64,000 bases of DNA from Desulfovibrio sp. A2 (GCF_000226255.1 NZ_AGFG01000054.1:1-64000), one strand, 5' to 3'. Positions 33,014 to 42,532 are shown, counted from the stretch's first letter. The notes: generated from the sequence alone by a model not told the origin. Numbers and translations: made by a program.

Positions 33014-34630
33014 ATGGCTCCCGCTCTCGCAGACGCCGTCCAGAAGGCCAAGGGATTCTGGTCGCGCATTTCCACCTCGCAGCGCATCTTCATCGCCGGG
33101 CTGTCCGTGGCCGTGGTGGGCGTGTTTTTCGGCTTGGTGTTCTGGATCAACCAGCCCGACTACCGCGTGCTGTACTCCAACCTGCCGCCCGAGGACGCCA
33201 GCCGCGTGGTCAAGCTGCTGCAGGCCGACAAGGTGGCCTACAAGCTGGAGAACAACGGCGCGTCCGTGCTGGTTCCCGCCGACAAGGTGTACGACCTGCG
33301 GCTGAAGGTGGCTGGTGAAGGCGGCCTGGTGGGCCAGGGCATCGGCTTCGAGATTTTCGACCAGGTCAAGGTCGGTCAGACCGACTTCGTGCAGAAGATC
33401 AACTACCAGCGCGCCCTGCAGGGCGAACTTTCGCGCACCATCTCCGAATTTCCCGGCATCGAGAGCGCGCGGGTGCATCTGGTCATTCCGCACCGCAGCC
33501 TGTTCATCGAGGAACAGCAGAAGCCGTCCGTCTCTGTGGTGCTGAAGCTGCGCGACAACAAGAAGCTGGAGCCCAAGGACGTCCAGGCCATCGTCAACCT
33601 GGTGGTCATGGCCGTGGAAGGGCTGGACAAGAACAAGGTCTCGGTCACCGACACCAGCGGCAAGATCCTGTATGCCCCCAACGAGGACGGCAGCGTCGAC
33701 GGCATGACCTCGACCCAGCTCGAGCACAAGCTGCGCATGCAGCAGAACCTGGAGCGCCGCATCGAGGAGTTGCTCTACCCCGTCATCGGCGCGGGCAAGG
33801 TCATCGCCAAGGTCAACGCCGACCTCGACTTCAGCCAGCGCACCATCCGCAAGGAACTCTACGACCCCGAAAAGACCGTGGTGCGCAGCGAAAGCCGCAG
33901 CGAGGAATCGCAGCGCGGCCGCTCGAACCTCGAGGCGGGCTCGCCCGACGCCAACTTCCGGGGCGATTCGCCCACGGGCGGCGCGTCCACGCAGGAGGGC
34001 AACCGCGAAACCCGCACCACCAACTTCGAGATCAACAAGGAAGAGCAGAACATCGTGGCCCAGGTGGGCGACATCTCCCGCCTGACCGTTGCGGTGATCG
34101 TGGACGGCACGTATGAGAAGGGTGCCGACGGCCAGTGGAGCTTCGTGCCCCGCAAGGCCGAGGACATCGAGCGCATCCGCCAGCTGGTTTCCAACGCCGT
34201 GGGCTTCGACCGCGCGCGTGGCGACACCATAGAGGTCAGCAACATTTCGTTCGGCGGCCCCGACGCGCCGCAGGAATCGAGCCTTGCCCAACTGGTCATG
34301 GATTACGCCCTGCGCCTTGGCAAGCCGCTGCTCAACGCGCTGCTGGTCTTCCTGTTCCTGCTGCTGGTGGTGCGGCCGGTGGTGCTGGCCATGATCCGCC
34401 CGCGCGTGGAAGGCGAGATGATCGAGGGCCTGGAAGGCCTGCCCGCCGGCGAAGAGCGGCTTGCGCTCATCGAGGGCGACGAGGAGATGGACGCGCTGGA
34501 CGCGCTGAAGAAGATCGAGGACATCAAGGCTCACGCCCTGCAGATGGCCGAACAGAACATGGACCAGGCCGTGAGCATCATCAGGAGTTGGCTGAAGCAT
34601 GCCGAAGGATCCAAGGTCGGAGCAGCTTAA
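33014..34630 (+). CDS. fliF: Flagellar MS-ring protein FliF
   Basis: 538 residues, GGAGGAAGAACAC before the ATG. TM1 is near 22-45 (QRIFIAGLSVAVVGVFFGLVFWI). The ring-building motifs follow: DYRVLYSNLPPEDASRVVKLL, VPADKVYDLRLKVAGEGG, GIGFEIFDQVKVGQTDFVQKINYQRALQGELSRTI. A Ser/Gly/Thr-rich loop lies at ~305-335, TM2 near 430-455, and an acidic C-terminus that binds FliG. The last 32 nt overlap fliG, so the two are coupled. Confidence 0.97.
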   Translation: MAPALADAVQKAKGFWSRISTSQRIFIAGLSVAVVGVFFGLVFWINQPDYRVLYSNLPPEDASRVVKLLQADKVAYKLENNGASVLVPADKVYDLRLKVAGEGGLVGQGIGFEIFDQVKVGQTDFVQKINYQRALQGELSRTISEFPGIESARVHLVIPHRSLFIEEQQKPSVSVVLKLRDNKKLEPKDVQAIVNLVVMAVEGLDKNKVSVTDTSGKILYAPNEDGSVDGMTSTQLEHKLRMQQNLERRIEELLYPVIGAGKVIAKVNADLDFSQRTIRKELYDPEKTVVRSESRSEESQRGRSNLEAGSPDANFRGDSPTGGASTQEGNRETRTTNFEINKEEQNIVAQVGDISRLTVAVIVDGTYEKGADGQWSFVPRKAEDIERIRQLVSNAVGFDRARGDTIEVSNISFGGPDAPQESSLAQLVMDYALRLGKPLLNALLVFLFLLLVVRPVVLAMIRPRVEGEMIEGLEGLPAGEERLALIEGDEEMDALDALKKIEDIKAHALQMAEQNMDQAVSIIRSWLKHAEGSKVGAA

Positions 34631-35615
34631 GGGCCCCCAGAAGACGGCGATCCTGCTTCTCGCGCTGGGTGACAAGTTCACCTCGGAAGTCTTCAAGCGC
34701 ATGGAACGGCAGGAGATCGCCGCCGTCTCCAAGGCCATCGTGGAACTGGACACCGTGCCCAAGGAGCTGGTGGAGGAAGTCCTGCGCGAATTCCACACCG
34801 CCCTGGTCACCGGCCAGGACATGATCGCCGGCGGCGCGGAAGCCGTGAAGCGCATGCTCATGAAGAACCTGGACAGCGAGACCGCCAAGTACATCATGGA
34901 CTCGCTGAACCTCGACTCCGGCCCCGCGCCCTTCCGCGAACTGGGCAACGTCAGCCCGCGCCTGCTGGCCCAGATCCTGCGCAACGAACACCCGCAGACG
35001 CTGGCGCTCATCCTGGGGCACATGCACCCGGACAACGCGGCGGAGCTTTTGACCAACCTGCCCGCGGGCGTGCGGCCCGAGGTGCTCATGCGCCTCGCCC
35101 GGCTGGAAGCCGTGCCCGAGGACATGCTGATGGAAGTGGACAAGGTGCTGCAAAGCCAGCTCATCGCCATGGGCGGCAAGGAAGGCAAGAAGGTGGGCGG
35201 CGTGCCCGCCGTGGCCGAGATCCTCAACGCCGTGGACCGCGCCACCGAAGAGGAAGTGCTGGCCGAAATCGAGGAAGAATCCTCGCAGATGGCCGAAGAC
35301 ATCCGCAACCTCATGTTCGTGTTCGAGGACGTGAAGGGGCTGGACGACCGGGGCATTCGCGAACTGCTCAAGGAAATATCCAACGAGGACCTCACCATGG
35401 CCCTGCGCGGGGCATCCGACGACCTGAAGGAGAAGTTCTTCAAGAACATGTCGGAACGCGCGGCCACCATGATCCGCGAAGACCTCGAGATCATGGGCCC
35501 CACGCGCCTGTCCGACGTGGAAGGCGCGCAGCAGAACATCGTCAAGACGGTGCGCAGGCTGGAAACCGAAGGCCGCATCATGGTGGGCCGCGGAGGCGGC
35601 GATGTCTTCGTCTGA
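34599..35615 (+). CDS. fliG: Flagellar motor switch protein FliG
   Basis: 338 residues, start inside the end of fliF. N-domain KGPQKTAILLLALGDKFTSEVFKRM binds FliF. The middle domain has EHPQTLALILGHMHPDNAAELL, which carries the EHPQ motif that contacts FliM. The C-domain has LMFVFEDVKGLDDRGIRELLKEI with the charged torque-helix residues and FFKNMSERAATMIREDLEIMGP. It converts stator movement into rotation and switching at the cytoplasmic ring. The end overlaps fliH by 14 nt. Confidence 0.97.
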   Translation: MPKDPRSEQLKGPQKTAILLLALGDKFTSEVFKRMERQEIAAVSKAIVELDTVPKELVEEVLREFHTALVTGQDMIAGGAEAVKRMLMKNLDSETAKYIMDSLNLDSGPAPFRELGNVSPRLLAQILRNEHPQTLALILGHMHPDNAAELLTNLPAGVRPEVLMRLARLEAVPEDMLMEVDKVLQSQLIAMGGKEGKKVGGVPAVAEILNAVDRATEEEVLAEIEEESSQMAEDIRNLMFVFEDVKGLDDRGIRELLKEISNEDLTMALRGASDDLKEKFFKNMSERAATMIREDLEIMGPTRLSDVEGAQQNIVKTVRRLETEGRIMVGRGGGDVFV

Positions 35616-36333
35616 TGCCGAAAAGCCCGACCGCTGGGGCACCATCTTCATGGGGCCCGGCCCCCTTGGCGAAACCACGCTGACCGGCATGGAGGGCGCT
35701 TCCGCGCGCCCGCTGTGGGACGAGCACACCGAAGAGGAATACATGGAGCGCGTGCGCGCCAAGGCAGAGGCCAAGGCGCGCGAGATGCTGACCCAGGCCC
35801 GCATGGAGGCCGAGGTCATGCGCGCCGCGGCCCATGACGAGGGCTACAACGCGGGCATGGCCCAGGCCCACCGCGAGTTGGAGGAATTCCGCGCGGCCAT
35901 GGGCGAGTCGGTGTCCGCCGTGCTTTCGGCCATCCAGGGCCAGTGCTCGTCCATCTTCGCCGGGTGGCGGGCCGACCTGGTGGGGCTGTTGCGCGCGGCG
36001 GTGGAGCGCGGCGTGGGCCTGGTGGTGGACGCAGAGCGCGCCGCCGTGCTGGAGACGCTGTTCGTGAAATCGGTGCAGGCGCTGGAACAGCGCCGTACCC
36101 TCACCGTGCGAGTGAACCCCGAGGACGAGCCCGCCGTGTCCGACATCATCGCCGCCACCAAGGAACGCTTTCCGGGCCTGGAGGCCTGGACCGTACGCGG
36201 CGACGCCGCCATCGGCCCCGGCGGCATGGTGGTGGAAAGCCGCGACGGCATGGTGGACAACACCATCGAGACCCGCCGCCGGATCGTCGAAGAAGTGCTG
36301 GCCGGGCTGACCCTGCCCGAGGACCGCCCGTGA
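35602..36333 (+). CDS. fliH: Flagellar export ATPase regulator FliH
   Basis: 243 residues. An acidic N-terminus leads to a long helix rich in Ala, Glu and Arg (YMERVRAKAEAKAREMLTQA, RMEAEVMRAAAHDEGYNAG), then the E-type C-domain: LLRAAVERGVGLVVDAERAAVLETLF, LTVRVNPEDEPAV, RGDAAIGPGGMVVESRDGMVDNTIETRRRIVEEVL. Those C-terminal motifs are typical of FliH/YscL. It binds and restrains the FliI ATPase. fliI begins within its stop (GTGA). Confidence 0.92.
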   Translation: MSSSDAEKPDRWGTIFMGPGPLGETTLTGMEGASARPLWDEHTEEEYMERVRAKAEAKAREMLTQARMEAEVMRAAAHDEGYNAGMAQAHRELEEFRAAMGESVSAVLSAIQGQCSSIFAGWRADLVGLLRAAVERGVGLVVDAERAAVLETLFVKSVQALEQRRTLTVRVNPEDEPAVSDIIAATKERFPGLEAWTVRGDAAIGPGGMVVESRDGMVDNTIETRRRIVEEVLAGLTLPEDRP

Positions 36334-37712
36334 GCCCGGCCGAAAGCGCCATGTCCGGGCTGGACCCGGCCGCCTGCCTGCGCCTGCTGGGCGAGGTGCA
36401 GGCCATGCAGACCTACGGCAAGGTCACCAAGGTGGTGGGCCTGGTTGCCGAAGGCTGCGGCATAAAGGCCCCGCTGGGCGCGGTGTGCCACATGCTGCCC
36501 GAGGGCTGCGAATCCGGCGTGGGCGGCGCGCCCGAACAGGCGGACCCCGCCTCGTGCGGGGGCATCGCCGCCGAGGTGGTGGGCTTTCGCGACGGCAACC
36601 TGCTGTTCATGCCCTATGGCGACCTGCGCGGCATTCGCCCCGGCAGCCTCATCCGCAACACCAGCCTGCCCCCCGTGTTTCCCGTGGGCGACGCGCTGCT
36701 CGGTCGCGCCTTCGACGCCTTCGGCGCGCCGCTGGACGGCGGCGCACCCGTGCCCACCGTCGACTTCGCCCCCCTGTACGCCTCGCCGCCCAACCCGCTG
36801 GCCCGGCCGCGCATTTCCGACCCGCTGGACGTGGGCGTGCGGGTCATCAACAGCCTGCTCACCCTGGGCAAGGGGCAGCGCGTGGGCATCATGGCCGGTT
36901 CGGGCGTCGGCAAGTCGACGCTCATGGGCATGATGGCCCGCTACACCGTGGCCGACGTGAACGTCATCGGCCTCATCGGCGAACGCGGCCGCGAGGTGGT
37001 GGAGTTCATGGAAAAGGACCTGGGGCCGGAGGGGCTGGCCCGCTCGGTGGTCATCGTGGCCACGTCCGACCAGTCGCCGCTGGTGCGCATGCGCGCCGCC
37101 TATGCCGCCACCGCCGTGGCCGAACATTTTCGCGACCAGGGCAAGGACGTGCTGCTGATGATGGACTCGGTGACGCGCTTCGCCATGGCCGCGCGCGAGG
37201 TGGGCCTTGCCGTCGGGGAACCGCCCACGACCAAGGGCTACACACCCACCGTGTTCGCCCAACTGCCCAAGCTGCTGGAGCGTGCGGGCCGCAGCGAGAA
37301 GGGCACCATCACCGGCGTCTACACCGTGCTGGTGGATGGCGACGACTTCAACGAACCCATCGCCGACGCGGTGCGCTCCATCCTGGACGGGCACATCGTG
37401 CTCACCCGCGACCTCGCCGACCTTGGCCATTTTCCCGCCATCGACGTGCTGCGTTCCATCAGCCGCCTGCGCAGCGACATCTGCGCCAAGAACGTGGTGG
37501 ACGCGGGCCGCGTGATCACCCGGCACATGGCCACCTTCCGCAAGGCGGAGGACATGATCAACATCGGTGCCTACGCGCCGGGCAGCAACCCGGACATCGA
37601 CAAGGCCATTGCCATGAACGGCCCCATCAACGCCTTTCTGCGCCAGGACGTGACCGACGCCGCGCCGCTGGCCGATTCGTTCGCGCAGATGCAGGGCTTG
37701 GCCGCCGGGTAG
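36330..37712 (+). CDS. fliI: Flagellum-specific export ATPase FliI
   Basis: 460 residues from the GTG at 36330 overlapping the fliH stop by 4 nt; an ATG seven codons later (36351) is an alternative. F1-beta-like ATPase: Walker A GSGVGKSTLMGMMARYT, VNVIGLIGERGREVVEF, Walker B VLLMMDSVTRFAMAAREVGLAVGEPPTTKGYTP, and YTVLVDGDDFNEPIADAVRSILDGH. A short Cys/Gly-rich insertion (GCESGVGGAPEQADPASCGG) in the N-terminal barrel is unusual. It energises unfolding and export of rod, hook and filament subunits. Confidence 0.96.
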   Translation: MSPAESAMSGLDPAACLRLLGEVQAMQTYGKVTKVVGLVAEGCGIKAPLGAVCHMLPEGCESGVGGAPEQADPASCGGIAAEVVGFRDGNLLFMPYGDLRGIRPGSLIRNTSLPPVFPVGDALLGRAFDAFGAPLDGGAPVPTVDFAPLYASPPNPLARPRISDPLDVGVRVINSLLTLGKGQRVGIMAGSGVGKSTLMGMMARYTVADVNVIGLIGERGREVVEFMEKDLGPEGLARSVVIVATSDQSPLVRMRAAYAATAVAEHFRDQGKDVLLMMDSVTRFAMAAREVGLAVGEPPTTKGYTPTVFAQLPKLLERAGRSEKGTITGVYTVLVDGDDFNEPIADAVRSILDGHIVLTRDLADLGHFPAIDVLRSISRLRSDICAKNVVDAGRVITRHMATFRKAEDMINIGAYAPGSNPDIDKAIAMNGPINAFLRQDVTDAAPLADSFAQMQGLAAG

Positions 37713-37746
37713 CCCAGGCCGCAAGGGTGTCGACAGTTTTTCGAAA

Positions 37747-37782
37747 CGAAGCGGGCGGGGCAGCAATGCCCCGCCCGCTTCG
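37747..37782 (+). terminator. Terminator after the fliI cluster
   Basis: Perfect 16-bp stem CGAAGCGGGCGGGGCA / TGCCCCGCCCGCTTCG with a 4-nt loop, 35 nt after fliI, following a TTTTTCG run. Confidence 0.8.
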
Positions 37783-37819
37783 CATGATGGCGATGTGCGT
37801 TTCTGGATGCCTCCGGCGG

Positions 37820-37892
37820 CCAAGGACGGCAGCCGTTTGCGAGGCTTCGAGCATTACGGATGGCGATCGCAGCGCGGCTGTCGCCCCCTTGG
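37820..37892. repeat. Hairpin with nested REP-like unit (fliI / PAP2 gap)
   Basis: CCAAGG (37820) and CCTTGG (37887), plus GGCAGCC / GGCTGTC, form an outer hairpin. Its loop holds a palindromic unit, CCGTTTGCGAGGCTTCGAGC followed by ATTACGGATGGCGATCGC (37833-37870), nearly identical to 51291-51330. It lies just beyond the stop of the leftward PAP2 gene, in the same orientation relative to that gene as the other copy is to hisF. Confidence 0.75.
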
Positions 37893-37935
37893 AACCCCGC
37901 TTCAAAGTGGCAGCCTTGCAGCGCGAAAATCTTTG

Positions 37936-38655
37936 TCAGGCCGAGCGGTTGTGTTGCCCCGTGGCCTTCCGCCACGCCCACACCGCCGCGCATCCGGCAA
38001 GCAGACCCACCAGCCAGCCGCCCAGCACGTCGGAAGGGTAGTGCTTGCCAAGGTACAGGCGGGAATAGCCCACCACCAGCGGCAGCAGGAAGACCAGCCA
38101 TAGCGCGGGTGAGCGGCGGGGAGCGGCGCATGCCGTGGAACCGGCGGCCGGTGCGGCCGGTACGGCCGGTTGGGCCAGGGCTTCCCGCCTTCGGGCCGCG
38201 CCAAGGCCCGGCAGCATGGCGTACAGCGCCACGGCCACGGCCATGGTGTTGGCCGCGTGGGACGAGACGAAGGAATCCCCCGTCGATTTGCTTTGCGCGA
38301 AATCGACGGGGTTCTGTTTCCATGCGCCGTCGTCGCGGTGATGCACCAGCGGCAGGGCGTTCAGCGGGCGCACCCGGCCCGTGGATTTCTTGAACACGTT
38401 GCCCGCGCCGTCGGCCAGCCCGGCGGCCACGCCCACCACCAGCAGCAGGGACAACAGCGGCCGCAGCCCGGTCATGCCCGCGCGGGTAAGGTACAGCGCA
38501 GCGCAGGCGGCAATGGCCACCCACAGGAGCAGGGTGCTGGAAACCAGCGGCATCAGCAGGTCTAGCGCGGCGTTGCGCCAGTCCACGTTGACGCGCAACA
38601 GCCATTCGATGTCCCACGCAAAGGGCGCGAAGGGGGTGTCGAAGATATGCAGCAT
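37936..38655 (-). CDS. PAP2-superfamily membrane phosphatase
   Basis: 239 residues with about five or six membrane segments. The three PAP2 motifs are present: KKSTGRVRPLNALPL (K-x6-RP), SFVSSHAANTMAVA (the PSGH equivalent, here SSHAAN) and YSRLYLGKHYPSDVLGG (SR-x5-H-x3-D). Family members remove phosphates from undecaprenyl pyrophosphate, phosphatidyl lipids or lipid A on the periplasmic side. An inserted Pro/Ala-rich loop (AQPAVPAAPAAGSTACAAP) lies on a loop between membrane segments. The substrate cannot be told from sequence alone; LPS or isoprenoid lipid is likely. Confidence 0.88.
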   Translation of the reverse strand: MLHIFDTPFAPFAWDIEWLLRVNVDWRNAALDLLMPLVSSTLLLWVAIAACAALYLTRAGMTGLRPLLSLLLVVGVAAGLADGAGNVFKKSTGRVRPLNALPLVHHRDDGAWKQNPVDFAQSKSTGDSFVSSHAANTMAVAVALYAMLPGLGAARRREALAQPAVPAAPAAGSTACAAPRRSPALWLVFLLPLVVGYSRLYLGKHYPSDVLGGWLVGLLAGCAAVWAWRKATGQHNRSA

Positions 38656-38733
38656 GGGGTGGGTGCGGAAAGAGGGTGGGGAGAGCGGATGGGCGGGATG
38701 CCGGGGGCTACAGGATAGAAGCCGGGCGCACGC

Positions 38734-39636
38734 CTAGTTGAGGATGTAGCGCATGGGATTCACGCACACCCCGTTCAGCCGCACCTCGTAGTGCAGGTGC
38801 GGGCCGGTGCTGCGCCCCGAATTGCCGATGTAGCCGATAAGGTCGCCCCGGTTCACGCTCTGGCCGTCCCTGATCACGAATCGCTGCATGTGCGCGTAGC
38901 GGGTGGAAAGCCCCCCGCCGTGTTGCAGCACCACGCAGTTGCCGTAGGCGCCGTCCACGGCGGCGAAGGTGACGGTGCCGCGCGCGGGGGCATAGATGGG
39001 CGTGCCGGGGCGGTTGATGACGTCGATGCCCTTGTGGAATTCACCCTTGCCGGTGAACGGCGAGACGCGCATGCCGAAGGTGGAGGATATGTAGCCGTCG
39101 GCGGGCCAGATGGAAGGGGTTGCGGCCAGCACTTCGCGGTTGTCGCGCAGGGCGCGCACCAGTTCCTGCTGGCGCACTTCTTCCAGCCGCACGTCGGTGG
39201 AAAGCTGCTGCAAAAAGCTGTGCATCTTGCGGGCCAGCAATTCCTGGCGGTGCAGGGGCAGGTAGCTCTTGGAGAAGTCTTCCGAGCGCGAGCCGCCCAT
39301 GGAGGCTGCTTCGCCGGGGTCCTTCTCCATGTTCATCATCAGGCGCAGCTTGGAGTCGAACTGCTGCACGCGGCCAAGGTCGGCCTGAAGGCTGCGCACC
39401 TTGCCCACCATGTTCAGCATCTGCCCGTTCTGTTCCTCCACCGTGCGCTCGGCCTCGGCCAGGCGGCGTTGCAGGTTCAGGTTCTCGGTGTAGAAGCCCC
39501 ATAGCCACACGTTCAGCCCGGCCAGCGCCAGCCCCAGGCAGACCACGGCGAAACCGAACCACCCGCGCATGCGCAGGTTGCGGTGGGCGCCGTCGCGTTC
39601 CTTCAGGATGACGATGTGGTACTTGCCGAGCAGCAT
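38734..39636 (-). CDS. M23-family (LytM) membrane-anchored peptidase
   Basis: 300 residues. The N-terminal half has a membrane anchor (GWFGFAVVCLGLALAGLNVWLW) and a coiled coil (NLQRRLAEAERTVEEQNGQM, MVGKVRSLQADLGRVQQF). The LytM domain has FGMRVSPFTGKGEFHKGIDV, YAHMQRFVIRDGQSVNRG and GRSTGPHLHYEVRLNG, so all zinc ligands (H-x3-D and H-x-H) are kept. It is likely an active murein endopeptidase or an activator of cell-wall remodelling, with the catalytic domain in the periplasm. Confidence 0.92.
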   Translation of the reverse strand: MLLGKYHIVILKERDGAHRNLRMRGWFGFAVVCLGLALAGLNVWLWGFYTENLNLQRRLAEAERTVEEQNGQMLNMVGKVRSLQADLGRVQQFDSKLRLMMNMEKDPGEAASMGGSRSEDFSKSYLPLHRQELLARKMHSFLQQLSTDVRLEEVRQQELVRALRDNREVLAATPSIWPADGYISSTFGMRVSPFTGKGEFHKGIDVINRPGTPIYAPARGTVTFAAVDGAYGNCVVLQHGGGLSTRYAHMQRFVIRDGQSVNRGDLIGYIGNSGRSTGPHLHYEVRLNGVCVNPMRYILN

Positions 39637-39786
39637 GTGTCGCGTGTGGTCCTGCGGGTTGTGGCCGGTCAGGCCGGTCCTGTGGAACCGGTGGGCCCGG
39701 TGCGGCCGGAGAGTGCGGTCGGTGCGGAAGATGGCGGCCGGGCCGCGCGTTGCGGCTGACCCTAGAGCCTATCGCGTTGTCTAGCG

Positions 39787-40533
39787 TTATTGGTCCGAGG
39801 GTGTCAACCCGAGCTGCCAGCGTATTAACCCATTGAAAATATTTGCCTTTGCGAATTTGCTGCCCTTGCACAGTTCCTTCACTTCGGCGGTCACCTCGCT
39901 GCGGCGCGAATCGAAGGCCGACGGGCAGGGGTTGGACCACACGGGCAGGTTCCACTGCTTCACGGCGCGGGCGATGACCGATTTTTCCACCAGCATCATG
40001 GGGCGGATGACCGTCAGCCTGCCGCCGAAGAAGGCTTCCTTCATGGACATGCCGTCCACCCGCCCGGTCTGGACCAGGTTCATGAAAAAGGTGGTCACCA
40101 GGTCGTCGGCGTTGTGCCCGAAGGCCAGGTGGGTCAGTCCGTACTGCTTGCACAGTTCGAACAGCCGGGTGCGGCGCAGCTTGGCGCAGTAGAAGCACGG
40201 CGAATTGCGCAGGTTGGCGGGCGAATGGGCCACCGGGCCGTGGTCGGTGACCTCGATGTGCGAGGCCACGCCGTTGGCGCGCAGCCAGGGCAGCAGCGGG
40301 GCGTGGTTCTGCGGGTCGAAGCCGGGGTTCACGTGCAGGGCCATGATCTCGAACTTGAAGGGCACGATGCGCTGGCGCAGCTTCAGCACCTGCAACAGCA
40401 CCCAGCTGTCCATGCCGCCGGAAACGGCCACGCCTATGCGCGCGCCGGGGTGGATCATGGCGGTCTGCTGCATCAGCTTGCCGGTGGCGGTGACACACTG
40501 CTTCTGGGCGTACGAAAGTTTTTCGCGGGGCAT
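39787..40533 (-). CDS. TtcA/TilS-type tRNA thiolation enzyme (ATP-PP-loop)
   Basis: 248 residues from the ATG at 40533 with GGAGAAATCC upstream. The PP-loop SGGMDSW binds ATP. The pair PCFYCAKLRR and the later NPCPSAFDSRR supply the cysteines used by TtcA-like enzymes to hold an Fe-S cluster, and LAFGHNADDLVTTFFMNL is also diagnostic. TtcA makes 2-thiocytidine at tRNA position 32; TilS instead lacks the CxxC. A related PP-loop thiolase cannot be excluded. Confidence 0.85.
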   Translation of the reverse strand: MPREKLSYAQKQCVTATGKLMQQTAMIHPGARIGVAVSGGMDSWVLLQVLKLRQRIVPFKFEIMALHVNPGFDPQNHAPLLPWLRANGVASHIEVTDHGPVAHSPANLRNSPCFYCAKLRRTRLFELCKQYGLTHLAFGHNADDLVTTFFMNLVQTGRVDGMSMKEAFFGGRLTVIRPMMLVEKSVIARAVKQWNLPVWSNPCPSAFDSRRSEVTAEVKELCKGSKFAKANIFNGLIRWQLGLTPSDQ

Positions 40534-41110
40534 GGATTTCTCCGTCGGGCGGGATCGGGCCGGGGCCGGTCGGATCGGGTTCGGCGTGCATCCGCAGGGG
40601 CTGGCGGCCGGGTGACCAGGGCTGGAAGCGGACGGGCGGACCGCCGGGCCGCCCCCCGATACCCCGGCGGGCACGCGGAAGCAACCGCTGACAGGCGGAG
40701 GGCGCCACGCCCCGTGCAGGGGCAGCGCGCGTACATCAACAAACAATGTGCTTGATCTTGCCGGGCGGGGTCAGGTTGTTGCGGTTCCGGTGGCGTTCGG
40801 ACGGCGCGGCCCCGGTGCGGGGCTGGTGCTGGCCAGGGGCGGGAAAGTCGCGGCGGCTGCCCGCCACGCTGGGAGACGCCTGACGCCCCCATGACGCCCC
40901 CCCCTTTGACGTCCCCTTGACGCCCCTTGACGGGACGGGTATGTTGCGCAGCTTGGCGTGGTGCGTCCGCGTGCCGCCAACGTGCCGGAAGTCGATCGCC
41001 GCCCCCGGAATCCGGGTGGGGGCTGGACAACCGGCCCTGCCGCATTACCTGAAAGAGGCGTTGCGCGCACCCGCGCCGCAGCGCCCACCATCCTTCCGCA
41101 AGGAGCTCCC
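40534..41110. other. Intergenic region upstream of rpoZ
   Basis: 577 bp between divergent genes. It holds a sigma-70 promoter at 40917-40945 and a run of TTGACGCCCC-like units (40881-40935). No further gene is supported. Confidence 0.45.
40917..40945 (+). promoter_or_regulatory. Sigma-70 promoter of rpoZ-dnaJ
   Basis: TTGACG, 17-nt spacer, TATGTT. The -35 box is one of several TTGACG(T)CCCC copies in tandem between 40881 and 40935, so alternative registers are possible. The leader to rpoZ is about 155 nt. Confidence 0.6.
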
Positions 41111-41338
41111 ATGGCCCGCATTACCGTTGAAGATTGCCAGGAACGCGTGGACAACCGCTTTCTGCTCGTGCAGATGGCCATCAAGCGCGTGCACCAGTAC
41201 CGCGAAGGGTACGAGGCGCTGGTCGATTCCCGCAACAAGGAAGTCGTGACCGCCCTGCGCGAAATCGCCGCCGGCAAGGTGCTGCCCGATGAAGAGGCGC
41301 GCTACGTGGAGACCGAGGACGACTTCCGGGCCGAATAG
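41111..41338 (+). CDS. rpoZ: RNA polymerase omega subunit
   Basis: 75 residues after [41 protein letters not shown] is the conserved omega N-terminus, followed by [16 protein letters not shown]. It helps RNA polymerase assembly and ppGpp response. dnaJ begins 6 nt after its stop, so they form one operon. Confidence 0.93.
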   Translation: MARITVEDCQERVDNRFLLVQMAIKRVHQYREGYEALVDSRNKEVVTALREIAAGKVLPDEEARYVETEDDFRAE

Positions 41339-41344
41339 CCAGCC

Positions 41345-42469
41345 ATGAGCCAGCGCGACTATTACGAAGTGCTCGGTGTCGCCCGGGACGCGTCGGAGGA
41401 CGAGATCAAGCGGCAGTACCGCAAGCTTGCGCTCCAGTACCACCCCGACCGCAACCCGGACAACCCCGAGGCCGAGCAGAAGTTCAAGGAAGCCGCCGAG
41501 GCCTACGACGTGTTGCGCGACGCCGACAAGCGCGCGCGGTACGACCGGTTTGGCCACGCGGGCCTCAACGGCAACGGCGGCGGCCACGGGTTCGACAACG
41601 CCGAGGACGTGTTCGCGCATTTCAGCGACATTTTCGGCGATCTCTTCGGCTTCGCCACCGGCTCCTCGCGCATGCGCGGCCCGCGTCCCCAGGCCGGGGC
41701 CGATCTGCGCTACAACCTGTCCATCACCTTCCGCCAGGCGGCCAAGGGCGACGAAGTCACCCTGCGCCTGCCCAAGAAGGTGGCCTGCGACGAATGCAAC
41801 GGTTCCGGCGCGGCCCCCGGCACGCGGCCCGAGGCCTGTCGCCATTGCGGCGGCAGCGGGCAGATCCGCCAGAGCCAGGGCTTCTTCCAGATCGCCGTGC
41901 CCTGTCCCGTGTGCCGGGGCGAAGGCCAGGTCATCCCCACCCCCTGCCCCAAGTGCAAGGGGTCGGGCATCCTGCAGCAGGTGCGCGAGCTTGCCGTGCG
42001 CATTCCCGCCGGGGTGGACACCGGCAACCGCCTGCGCCTGCGCGGCGAGGGCGAGCCGGGTCTGCATGGCGGCCCCCCCGGCGACCTGTACGTGGTCGTC
42101 AGCGTGGAGCAGGACAAGACCTTCCGCCGCCAGGGCCAGGACCTCGTGATCACCCACGAGATCAGCTTCGTGCAGGCCGCCCTTGGCGATCGCATCGAGG
42201 TGCCCACCTTGGACGACCCGGTGACCCTGGACATTCCCAAGGGCACCCAGAGCGGCGAGGTGTTCCGCCTGTCCGATCAGGGCCTGCCCTACCTTGGCCA
42301 CCACCAGAAGGGCGACCTGTTGGTGGAGGTTCGCGTGCTGACGCCCGTCAGCCTGACCAAGAAGCAGGAAGAACTGCTGCGCGAATTCGCCAAGCTGGAG
42401 GAAGGCAAGCCCTTCGAGAAGGTCAAGAAGGTGGCGCGCAAGATCGGCAAGGCCATGGGCATGGAATAG
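41345..42469 (+). CDS. dnaJ: Chaperone protein DnaJ
   Basis: 374 residues. The J-domain has the HPD motif in [16 protein letters not shown]. The Gly-rich linker is short ([13 protein letters not shown]). Four CxxCxGxG-type repeats form the zinc centre: [24 protein letters not shown] and CPKCKGSG. The C-terminal substrate-binding domains follow, with [14 protein letters not shown]. It stimulates DnaK ATPase. dnaK/grpE are not nearby. Confidence 0.96.
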   Translation: MSQRDYYEVLGVARDASEDEIKRQYRKLALQYHPDRNPDNPEAEQKFKEAAEAYDVLRDADKRARYDRFGHAGLNGNGGGHGFDNAEDVFAHFSDIFGDLFGFATGSSRMRGPRPQAGADLRYNLSITFRQAAKGDEVTLRLPKKVACDECNGSGAAPGTRPEACRHCGGSGQIRQSQGFFQIAVPCPVCRGEGQVIPTPCPKCKGSGILQQVRELAVRIPAGVDTGNRLRLRGEGEPGLHGGPPGDLYVVVSVEQDKTFRRQGQDLVITHEISFVQAALGDRIEVPTLDDPVTLDIPKGTQSGEVFRLSDQGLPYLGHHQKGDLLVEVRVLTPVSLTKKQEELLREFAKLEEGKPFEKVKKVARKIGKAMGME

Positions 42470-42532
42470 GGCGCAGGCGACGGGGAGATACCCCCCGGCC
42501 GGACCTTGTTCATTCTGCCGATCCGCATGTTT

